Of a stretch of 9,977 nt of DNA, positions 1-6,227 are shown piece after piece. Within the stretch, counting starts at the first letter, position 1. Each line of letters opens with the position of its first letter. This DNA comes from Candidatus Cloacimonadota bacterium (GTDB taxonomy: Bacteria > Cloacimonadota > Cloacimonadia > Cloacimonadales > TCS61). Made by a program: the position numbers and the translations under genes. The notes under the pieces are model-generated. The model searched no databases, was not told where the DNA came from, and saw only the letters and a program-made list of their open reading frames with translations. Location of the stretch: assembly GCA_030667725.1 (NCBI GenBank), contig DAOUVH010000023.1, positions 1 through 9,977 on the forward strand, given 5' to 3'.

Positions 1-298
1 ATCGAGTAGGATCAATTGTATCAATAATTTCGATATCTTCATCATCTTCACTATCAAGATCTTCTTCTATTATGATCTCAACAACAGGCTTAATTGTTTC
101 TTCAGGTGGTTTAATTCTTTCTTTGATCTCAGGTGGGATATCAATAGCATCAATGATATTGATAGTTCTATCGTAAGGTTTCACTTCAATTTTAGGTGAA
201 ACAATAAAGGCAAATAATAATATCAGGATAGCTAAGCTTACTGATTTATCATAATAACTATCTGCAATGTCTTTCCAATCAATTGTTCGTTTATGCAT
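1..298 (-). CDS. tonB: TonB-like energy transducer, N-terminal part (runs off left edge)
   Basis: The first 99 residues are visible; the C-terminal TonB domain that would contact the receptor lies outside the window. The start is ATG at 298-296 with the purine-rich AGGTGAG just upstream, 7 nt after the stop of the preceding exbD. Visible layout: a short cytoplasmic N-terminus (MHKRTIDWKD), one membrane anchor at about residues 19-35, then a periplasmic linker with Pro pairs at 55-56 and 64-65 and a very acidic stretch at 78-93 (11 of 16 residues Asp or Glu). TonB anchors in the inner membrane and passes ExbB/ExbD energy to outer-membrane receptors. The call rests on this architecture and on being the last gene of a receptor-exbB-exbD-exbD series; the defining C-terminal domain is not seen. 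Acid-rich, Pro-containing linkers are familiar in TonB proteins of FCB-group bacteria. Another single-pass periplasmic protein is the main alternative. Confidence 0.8.
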   Translation of the reverse strand, partial: MHKRTIDWKDIADSYYDKSVSLAILILLFAFIVSPKIEVKPYDRTINIIDAIDIPPEIKERIKPPEETIKPVVEIIIEEDLDSEDDEDIEIIDTIDPTR

Positions 299-305
299 AT
301 CTCAC

Positions 306-713
306 CTACCTTTGCAACTTAGCTTCAAAATAAACACGTAAAGTTTGCGCTTCACGTAATTGATTCAAGATATCAGACATGATACCATAGCTCGTATCCA
401 TATCCGTTCTGAAGCAAGTTAACACATTAAAGTCTTCTGATAGTTTCTTCTGCATAACATACTTTACATCAGGTATGGAAACAACGAAATCATCAATTGA
501 GATCAAGCCGCCTTTGTTTACATATATCGTAGCTGCATGATTACGTGGTATTTTTTCAATACTTGCAGCTTTCGGCATTCTCACAGGTATTCCTTTTTCT
601 CTAACAAACACGGTAGAAACCATGAAGAATAAAAGAAGCAGGAAAGCTATGTCAGACATAGATGCAGTTGGTATTGCCGTTTCCGGTCTTGCGCTTTTTT
701 TAATATTAGCCAT
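306..713 (-). CDS. exbD: ExbD/TolR biopolymer transport protein, second paralogue
   Basis: A 135-residue ExbD/TolR family protein, one of two in tandem. ExbD is an inner-membrane stator component that sits with ExbB and carries protons through an essential Asp in its single transmembrane helix. Here the family signature IPTASMSDIAFLLL places that Asp at residue 21, with the helix at about 20-35 and the rest (about 40-135) a periplasmic ExbD-type domain. The length is normal for the family. The start is ATG with the Shine-Dalgarno AGGAAGG four bases upstream, overlapping the TAG of the upstream exbD; the gap is 9 nt. It shares the membrane signature with its neighbour, but the periplasmic domains differ clearly, so this is an old duplication rather than a recent copy. 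TolR is the alternative name; the receptor and tonB neighbours favour ExbD. Confidence 0.93.
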   Translation of the reverse strand: MANIKKSARPETAIPTASMSDIAFLLLLFFMVSTVFVREKGIPVRMPKAASIEKIPRNHAATIYVNKGGLISIDDFVVSIPDVKYVMQKKLSEDFNVLTCFRTDMDTSYGIMSDILNQLREAQTLRVYFEAKLQR

Positions 714-722
714 AATACCTTC

Positions 723-1139
723 CTAGTTCGTTGATAAAGAAATTTTTTCTGCACCAGCAGCTTGAAGTTTATCTAAAACCATCACCATATACTGGTATTT
801 ACTTTTTCTATCTGTTTTCAGGGATATTACCATATCAGGATTGTTTTTCACAATCTGATTGATCATCTTCTGCAATTCATTCATTGGCACGATCTGCTCA
901 TTTCCACCGGAAATAAGAGTAATGTTTCCATCTTTATCGATCCAGATCTTTGTAAGGTTCTCATCTTTTAATCTAACCCTTATTGTAGTGTCGTCAGATG
1001 CAGCAGGCAATACTATCCCTAAACCTTTTTTTATATCAAATTTTGTAGTTGATAGAAAGAAGACAAGCAGCAGAAAAGCCACATCAGACATCGATGCAGT
1101 GGGAATACCTCCCAGATCTTTTCTTTTTCTGCGTAACAC
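723..1139 (-). CDS. exbD: ExbD/TolR biopolymer transport protein, first paralogue
   Basis: A 138-residue ExbD/TolR family protein. Its short basic N-terminus (MLRRKRKD) is cytoplasmic. The signature IPTASMSDVAFLLL gives the proton-carrying Asp at residue 19, with the transmembrane helix at about 16-33, followed by a periplasmic domain ending in the family-typical run with SLKTDRKSKY and a conserved amphipathic helix. The start codon is GTG (1139-1137), preceded by AGGAGG with 5 nt spacing; this site overlaps the TAG stop of exbB, so translation is probably coupled. It is expected to assemble with the ExbB encoded just upstream and possibly with the second ExbD as a mixed dimer. No defect is visible. 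Confidence 0.93.
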   Translation of the reverse strand: MLRRKRKDLGGIPTASMSDVAFLLLVFFLSTTKFDIKKGLGIVLPAASDDTTIRVRLKDENLTKIWIDKDGNITLISGGNEQIVPMNELQKMINQIVKNNPDMVISLKTDRKSKYQYMVMVLDKLQAAGAEKISLSTN

Positions 1140-1148
1140 AATTGCCTC

Positions 1149-1964
1149 CTATTTATGTTCTACAAGAGTTTCGATCATTTTCTCTGATCCTCTCTGCATA
1201 TCCATCACAAGACCGTCTACCATGCCGAGGAACATATTGTTAAAGAACTGCATTGGAATAGCAACAGCCAAACCAGCAGCAGTAGTGATAAGGGCAATTT
1301 GGATACCGGTAGCAACAATTGTAGGTTCCACTTCACCGGCAGCAGCAATATCACGAAAAGCACGGATCATACCAACAATTGTTCCAAAGAAACCAAACAT
1401 AGGTGCAAGATTAATTGTTGTAGAGAGCGGAATAAATCCTTTCTCTAAGAACGCCATCTCGATCACACCTGCATTTTCAATAGCTTTTTCTACAGCATCA
1501 ATTCCTTTATCTACTTTCAATAGACCATTATGCATTACAGCAGCAACCGGTCCTTTTGTCTCTTCACATAGTTTGAGAGCTTCATCATATTTCTTCCCCT
1601 CGATCAGTGGAATCACTTTACCAAGAAAATCGTTAAGGTTGATCTTCGCATAGCTAAGTGAGATTACTTTCCAAATTATAGTTGCAATACCCCAAATTAA
1701 AAGAAGAAGCATTGGGTACATAACAAATCCACCTTGAATAAACAGGTCAACCAATCCGCTGCCTACAATCTTACGTGCGAACATTTCAAGTCCACCAGAT
1801 TGAGAAGTTTCTTCAAATGGGACTTCCTCAATAACTTCCTCAGCAACGATTTCTTCAACTGCAACTTCTTCTTCAACAATCTCATCTTGTGCAAATGCTA
1901 AGGCAGTAAACATGAAATTAGCAAATGCTAAAACCATAAATATGGTTAAAAGTCTTTTCCTCAT
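1149..1964 (-). CDS. exbB: ExbB/TolQ/MotA-family proton channel with signal peptide and acidic N-terminal extension
   Basis: A 271-residue ExbB/TolQ protein, the inner-membrane channel that with ExbD turns proton flow into force on TonB. Layout: a signal-peptide-like N-terminus (residues 1-25, likely cut after ALAFA); a strongly acidic segment at 27-52 with 13 Asp/Glu and no basic residue; TM1 at about 79-101; a cytoplasmic loop to about 180; TM2 at about 182-203 with GFFGTIVGM; TM3 at about 217-245 with ALITTAAGLAVAIP. Thr195 and Thr228 align by motif with the pore threonines of E. coli ExbB. The start is ATG with GGAGG 7 nt upstream. It follows the receptor stop by 33 nt without a terminator. 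The signal peptide plus acidic extension is absent from E. coli ExbB but resembles what is common in Bacteroidetes ExbB proteins. TolQ is the alternative name. Confidence 0.94.
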   Translation of the reverse strand: MRKRLLTIFMVLAFANFMFTALAFAQDEIVEEEVAVEEIVAEEVIEEVPFEETSQSGGLEMFARKIVGSGLVDLFIQGGFVMYPMLLLLIWGIATIIWKVISLSYAKINLNDFLGKVIPLIEGKKYDEALKLCEETKGPVAAVMHNGLLKVDKGIDAVEKAIENAGVIEMAFLEKGFIPLSTTINLAPMFGFFGTIVGMIRAFRDIAAAGEVEPTIVATGIQIALITTAAGLAVAIPMQFFNNMFLGMVDGLVMDMQRGSEKMIETLVEHK

Positions 1965-1997
1965 TTTATATCCTCCAAATTAATTTCTATTTCTCTA

Positions 1998-4900
1998 TTA
2001 CCAAATATAAGTTAACCCAAACGAGAAGGTTCTACCTGATGTTATATTACCTGGGTTACCATCCAATGAGCTATACACTGAAGTTGTATTAGGGTCAATA
2101 TAACCATCATCATTGAAATCTAAATCTGCTCCACTGTTATATGGATCTCCAGTTTTTGCATAGACGTTATTGTAATTATCTTTATCAAACAAATTTAAAA
2201 TATTTGCATAAAATCTGAGTTTCATATTTTTACCGAACGTAAAATTCTTAGTGAATTTCAAGTTTGCACTAGCTGTATGAGGGGCAATTACGCTATTAGT
2301 CTCCAGTGAGGCCACATCATTCTCATCAACCGGTGTATAAGGAGAACCTGAAGATAGTGCATAAAGGAAATTAACTGAAAAATCCTGTAGTGGGAGAACA
2401 GTTCCAGTGAATGGTATATAGAATTCTTCACCCTCTCCAACCTTAAAAGTAAAGTTGAAGTTAACATTATGTCTGGTATCCCAGGCTAAAGGAAATTCTC
2501 GTAAACTTTCTTCATTATCAGTAGAAGTTTCAGAGTGATTTCCATTTGCCCATGTTAATGAATAAGCAGCAGAACCTGAGAAGAAATTTGAAAGATATTT
2601 GCTTATGTTCAAATCAATTCCACGAACACTTCCGTAATCTTCAGAAATATATTCATTCCATTTTAGTGTAGGATCAGCAGGGTCCGTTTTTTCTACTGTA
2701 CTTACATAGTTATAAATATTTTTGAAATAAGCTGTAACATCCATAACATAATCTTCATTAAGCTGATACTGTAAACCAGCTTCATAGGTTATTGTCGTCT
2801 GATCTTCAAGTTCAGGGTTGCCAACAACTATATTTGATCCAGGATTTTCTATAACGTCCTGTGGCCTGCCTGTAGTAAAGATATACTGCATTTGAGGCAA
2901 CTGTCTTTGATAGTTATAAACAAAGTGTAATACACTTCTTTCTGAGATCGGGTGAGAAACACCAAGACGAGGTGAGATCATGAATTGTGGTTCATTGAAT
3001 CTATCACTGATCGTCTCATGGTAATCTGCAGCACTCATATATTTTGCATAGGCTTGAGGATAAAGAATTGGGTCTGGAATGACAAGAGCTGAATTTGGAT
3101 CGTTCTCATCCTCCAAAACCTTATATATGGTTTCGTTCATTGGATGATTCGGGTCAATAGATTCCAGATAAGATCCTGTGTAACTAGCTGTTTTAATATC
3201 GTAATCACCACCGAGATACCAGATATCGCATCTTACTCCGGCATTGATGATCAAACCTTCCCAAACCATTGCATCCTGTACGTAAAAACCACCTTGCCAT
3301 GGCTCTGCTTGATAACCATCTGTTAAACCTGAAGCCGCAATTGTTGCAGCTAAGAGATCTTCTCTTGAGTAATAGTCTATCCCTCCAACTGGAGCGAAAG
3401 TTCCCGTTCCAGGAATTGAATCTCCTTCAGCAAAAGATGCTTCGGGTGTACAATTTTGCAGGTAATCATTGTATCTGTTTTCTGAAAGATCCCAAGGATT
3501 TCTCCACTGATCTTTCTCGATTGTATGTTTAATTAATTCAAATCCTGATTTTAGCCCATGAGTTTCATTTGCTTGATATTCAACATCTGTTCTTAATTGG
3601 ATCATTTGATTACTATCATCAATGTAAGTACCCCAAACAGTACCTGGTTCAACAAATGGAATAACTATTTGACTTCCATCACCTGTTTCGTACGCCCAGC
3701 TATAATCTTCAACATCGCTAACGATATTGTTATCTGGCTCGGTTAAATATGAAATTCCATCAGTACGTCCAAGTTGATTATCACCATATAGATCAAATTC
3801 ATCTGAGCTTAGTCCAAACCAGTCATCTCTGGTTATATCTCTGGGTGATTGAGTAACACTTTTCTCGTACATACTTGCTTTAACTTTTATGTTTATCTGA
3901 GATCCAATAGTATGATCGTAGGTAGCGATGTACTGTCTTTGTTCTCCAGAAGTTTTAGCATAATGTTCCAAGGCGTATCTCCAACCATGGCTAAATGGAA
4001 GATGCTCATATACATCGCCTCGTACAGCAAATGTAATATTTTGGCGTTCATTAAATTTATATTTCATTTTCAAATTTGCGTTGTAATCATTATTATTTCT
4101 GTTACCCATATCGAACCCAATAAAATCTTCTCTGCCTTCATAAGGATCATATTGTTGATAATCTGACCAGCTACTAACCAATCCATCAAGATCTTCATAT
4201 GGATTCAAATTATAATAATCTTTATATCTGGAATCATTCCAGCTTCCCACAGCATTAAAATAGAATGTAAATTTATCCCTAAGAGATGAAACAAATGGAC
4301 TTAATACCGGACCGCCAATTGCAAACTTTATAACATCGCTATTTGCATTATCAGTAGTGTTGATCAAGTGATCTGAAACAAATTCCAATTTTCCAGAATA
4401 ATCACGTGATCCACTTTTAGTTATGATATTGACCATACCGGATTGAGCATTGCCATATTCAGCAGTAAGTCCACCGGTCATTACATCCATGTTTGCAATT
4501 GCATCAGTATCAATAGTAAGAGCGGCACCACCATCCACAGGGTCAGAAACAGACATTCCGTCTACTGTATATGATAACTCTTCAGATCTACCACCACGAA
4601 CATGAATTTCTCCATTATTGAGGGTAACGCCAGCAGTCATCGCAATAACCTCTTCGATCTGAGTAACAGAAAGTTCTTCCATGTCTGCTGCTGAAATTTG
4701 TTTTCCCGATCCTGATTCGGCTGGATTGATCATTAAAACTTTGCTCTCAACAACATCATGACCTGGTATTGCAATAGCCTGTTGCGGCATTATAATATTG
4801 AGAATTTCAGTAATGTCTAAGCTGATTTTCACACCGGTAATTTTTTGGGTTCTAAATCCACCACGCATACAAAAAACATCGTATACACCTGGTGTAATAT

Positions 4901-5102
4901 TAATCATGTAATAGGAACCATTTTCCTTGGTCATCATCCCCGCAACGAGTGTTTCACCATCCATAATCGTTATATTTGCGAAAGGGATAGGATTCCCTTT
5001 ATCATCTGTTACTTTACCTGCAAGTTTACCGGTTTCTCCAGCAGATAATATTGAGATAAACAGAAAAGTTAATATGAGTGAAATAGTGATTTTCTTAAGC
5101 AT
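1998..5102 (-). CDS. TonB-dependent outer-membrane receptor with carboxypeptidase-regulatory-like N-terminal domain
   Basis: A 1034-residue outer-membrane receptor. Layout: signal peptide at 1-21 (basic MLKK, hydrophobic core, likely cut after LSA); a carboxypeptidase-regulatory-like beta-sandwich at about 26-104 (GKVTDDKGNPIPFANITI, then ENGSYYMINITPGVYDV); a plug domain at about 115-232 with HVRGGRSEELSYTVDGMSV and a closing SGMVNIITKSG; then a long beta-barrel of alternating amphipathic strands ending in an aromatic residue (GLTYIW), as expected for barrel insertion. An EF-hand-like D-x-N-x-D-G-x-I-D loop lies at 995-1003, before the final strand. Such receptors import ligands such as iron chelates, vitamins or oligomers using TonB; the ligand cannot be told from the sequence. 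There is no SusD-like partner beside it. The start is ATG with GGGAGGA about 7 nt upstream. It heads an operon with exbB, two exbD genes and tonB. No clear TonB box was recognised; the region around 113-121 is the likely place. Confidence 0.93.
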   Translation of the reverse strand: MLKKITISLILTFLFISILSAGETGKLAGKVTDDKGNPIPFANITIMDGETLVAGMMTKENGSYYMINITPGVYDVFCMRGGFRTQKITGVKISLDITEILNIIMPQQAIAIPGHDVVESKVLMINPAESGSGKQISAADMEELSVTQIEEVIAMTAGVTLNNGEIHVRGGRSEELSYTVDGMSVSDPVDGGAALTIDTDAIANMDVMTGGLTAEYGNAQSGMVNIITKSGSRDYSGKLEFVSDHLINTTDNANSDVIKFAIGGPVLSPFVSSLRDKFTFYFNAVGSWNDSRYKDYYNLNPYEDLDGLVSSWSDYQQYDPYEGREDFIGFDMGNRNNNDYNANLKMKYKFNERQNITFAVRGDVYEHLPFSHGWRYALEHYAKTSGEQRQYIATYDHTIGSQINIKVKASMYEKSVTQSPRDITRDDWFGLSSDEFDLYGDNQLGRTDGISYLTEPDNNIVSDVEDYSWAYETGDGSQIVIPFVEPGTVWGTYIDDSNQMIQLRTDVEYQANETHGLKSGFELIKHTIEKDQWRNPWDLSENRYNDYLQNCTPEASFAEGDSIPGTGTFAPVGGIDYYSREDLLAATIAASGLTDGYQAEPWQGGFYVQDAMVWEGLIINAGVRCDIWYLGGDYDIKTASYTGSYLESIDPNHPMNETIYKVLEDENDPNSALVIPDPILYPQAYAKYMSAADYHETISDRFNEPQFMISPRLGVSHPISERSVLHFVYNYQRQLPQMQYIFTTGRPQDVIENPGSNIVVGNPELEDQTTITYEAGLQYQLNEDYVMDVTAYFKNIYNYVSTVEKTDPADPTLKWNEYISEDYGSVRGIDLNISKYLSNFFSGSAAYSLTWANGNHSETSTDNEESLREFPLAWDTRHNVNFNFTFKVGEGEEFYIPFTGTVLPLQDFSVNFLYALSSGSPYTPVDENDVASLETNSVIAPHTASANLKFTKNFTFGKNMKLRFYANILNLFDKDNYNNVYAKTGDPYNSGADLDFNDDGYIDPNTTSVYSSLDGNPGNITSGRTFSFGLTYIW

Positions 5103-5145
5103 TAATAATCCTCCCTAAATTATTTATTAAATACATTTCATTAGA

Positions 5146-5177
5146 ACAAAAACTATAATAAAAAAAATCGTGTCAAT
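5146..5177 (-). promoter_or_regulatory. Candidate promoter of the receptor-exbB-exbD-tonB operon
   Basis: On the minus strand a perfect TTGACA (5176-5171) is followed by an A/T-only stretch containing TATAGT (5157-5152). The 13-nt spacer is too short for an ordinary sigma-70 promoter. Read instead as a Bacteroidetes-type promoter, ATTG (5177-5174), about 18 nt and TAGTTTTTG is close to but not identical with TTTG-N19-21-TAnnTTTG. The site lies about 50 nt before the receptor start and is the best promoter-like sequence in the 108-nt gap. No terminator hairpin for the upstream lipM-like gene was found in this gap, so readthrough is also possible. Confidence 0.35.
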
Positions 5178-5210
5178 TTATATTTTTTATTACTCCCTTT
5201 TTTTTAAATC

Positions 5211-6032
5211 TCATTTTCTTTGGTTCCATTCATCTGTCAAGTACTTAGTCAATCTCAACTTTTCAGCAATTTCAAGCTCATAAGGCTCAAGGGTTTTATG
5301 AATCACAAACTCATCTTTTATCCATTTCTCCTTGAACCCATCCATTAAGAATTGAGTGGCTTTATCATAACTTTTTGGAACATTTAGAATATCATTTATA
5401 GCAACTGTTTTTCTATTCAGATAAGTTGCCATTCGTTCTTTTTGATCTTTAGATAAACCGGGTAGTATTAATGCCAATTTACTTTGATTATAGTTAAGCA
5501 AAATGGAACCATGCTGGAGAAGGCAGTTGTTCTTTCTTACCTGTGCACTACCCACGATCTTCTTTCTATGATAATTCAGCTCATATCTGGAACTGCTCGT
5601 AAAACAAGGGTTTGCAGCTTGTCTTTGATGTCCTGAGCTTAAATTACCTTTCTCAAAATCAACATTAATACCCATAAATTCAAGTCCTTTTGCCAATGCT
5701 TTACTAATTTCAGAATATGCTTCCGTTACGTTACCGGTCAATCTTTCAACAGCAGGACTGATAACTGCATAGGTTACTTCATTATCATGAAGAACCACTC
5801 TGCCGCCGGTTGGTCTTCTCACAAAACCAAAGCCATGTTTTTTTAAGGCAACAAAATCAACTTCTTTAGCTACTTCTTGGTTATAACCACAGGAAACCGT
5901 TGATGGTTCCCAATCATAAAACCTTATTGTCGGTAAAGATCTTCCATCTTGAACACACTTAAAAATAGCTTCATCTACTGCCATGTTCTGAGCCGAATTT
6001 AGCTTTCCCGAATTTAAAAACCGCCATTTCAT
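5211..6032 (-). CDS. lipM: LipM-like octanoyltransferase / lipoate-protein ligase family protein
   Basis: A 273-residue member of the biotin/lipoate protein ligase family. The closest match I can recall is Bacillus-type LipM, which moves octanoyl groups from acyl carrier protein to a lipoyl-domain lysine, the first step of lipoate synthesis, in the cytoplasm. Supporting motifs: WRFLNSG at the N-terminus and ENMAxDEA-like QNMAVDEA; the substrate-binding RRPTGGR at 72-78 followed by VLH; Cys143 in NPCF followed by RYEL, where LipM has its catalytic cysteine; KIVGSAQ with the conserved Lys158; LQHGSILL near 173-180. The length matches LipM (about 278). I chose ATG 6032 over an upstream TTG (6038) because AGGG lies 8 nt before the ATG but only 2 nt before the TTG. 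It stands apart from its neighbours with its own leader; no lipA or lipoyl-domain gene is in view. A lipoate-salvaging ligase (LplA-like) is the alternative. Confidence 0.87.
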   Translation of the reverse strand: MKWRFLNSGKLNSAQNMAVDEAIFKCVQDGRSLPTIRFYDWEPSTVSCGYNQEVAKEVDFVALKKHGFGFVRRPTGGRVVLHDNEVTYAVISPAVERLTGNVTEAYSEISKALAKGLEFMGINVDFEKGNLSSGHQRQAANPCFTSSSRYELNYHRKKIVGSAQVRKNNCLLQHGSILLNYNQSKLALILPGLSKDQKERMATYLNRKTVAINDILNVPKSYDKATQFLMDGFKEKWIKDEFVIHKTLEPYELEIAEKLRLTKYLTDEWNQRK

Positions 6033-6040
6033 TATCAAAA

Positions 6041-6044
6041 CCCT
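6041..6044 (-). promoter_or_regulatory. Shine-Dalgarno site that fixes the lipM-like start
   Basis: AGGG on the minus strand, 8 nt before ATG 6032 and only 2 nt before the possible TTG start at 6038. The spacing favours the ATG, giving a protein beginning MKWRFLNSG, which matches LipM-type N-termini. Confidence 0.5.
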
Positions 6045-6054
6045 ATTTAATTAA

Positions 6055-6106
6055 TTATTATTAATATAATGCATTTAATATTCCTTATATAAAATATTAA
6101 TAATAA
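6055..6106 (-). repeat. A/T-only 13-bp inverted repeat in the lipM-like leader
   Basis: TTATTATTAATAT (6055-6067) and its exact reverse complement ATATTAATAATAA (6094-6106) are separated by 26 nt. The repeat lies 23-74 nt upstream of the lipM-like start, between the operon terminator and the gene. It could be an operator, a leader hairpin, or chance: the surroundings are nearly all A and T, which makes such matches easier. No known riboswitch or binding-site consensus was recognised. Confidence 0.35.
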
Positions 6107-6120
6107 AGTTGCTTAAACCG

Positions 6121-6128
6121 CAAATATA
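6121..6128 (-). promoter_or_regulatory. Possible Bacteroidetes-type -7 promoter element upstream of the lipM-like gene
   Basis: TATATTTG on the minus strand fits the Bacteroidetes -7 consensus TAnnTTTG exactly and lies about 90 nt before the lipM-like ATG. No TTTG is found 19-21 nt further upstream, so only half of the promoter is supported. An alternative -10-like TATATA sits nearer the gene within the A/T-only stretch. Confidence 0.22.
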
Positions 6129-6176
6129 ACACTATTCTTTTATTTGTTAATATTTTATTCAAATTTATAAAACACA

Positions 6177-6206
6177 ACATTCTGCGGAATTTATTCCGCA
6201 GAATGT
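6177..6206 (-). terminator. Intrinsic terminator of the glyS-to-DUF975 transcript
   Basis: A perfect 14-bp inverted repeat, ACATTCTGCGGAAT and its reverse complement, with 2 unpaired bases (in RNA probably a 10-12 bp stem with a slightly larger loop). It begins 22 nt past the DUF975-like stop. On the minus strand the stem is followed by TTGTGTTTTAT, a fairly U-rich tail; on the plus strand there is no T run. The GC-containing stem stands out sharply from the A/T-only surroundings. It separates the right-hand gene block from the lipM-like gene. Confidence 0.8.
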
Positions 6207-6227
6207 ACTTATTGATAATCAACTAAT

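Noticed and set aside
306..1139. The two exbD genes as a recent duplication or direct repeat
   Set aside because: Similarity is limited to the membrane signature; the remaining sequences differ too much for a recent repeat.
859..1653. 264-codon open frame on the plus strand
   Set aside because: It lies antisense to exbD and exbB, both of which have clear family motifs and ribosome sites. The translation has no recognisable domain and the openness follows from the codon use of the real genes.
5103..5210. Intrinsic terminator after the lipM-like gene
   Set aside because: Long A and T runs are present but no GC-containing stem could be drawn before a T tract.
6033..6038. TTG start two codons upstream of the lipM-like ATG
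   Set aside because: Spacing to AGGG would be only 2 nt; ATG 6032 has 8 nt and gives the expected N-terminus.
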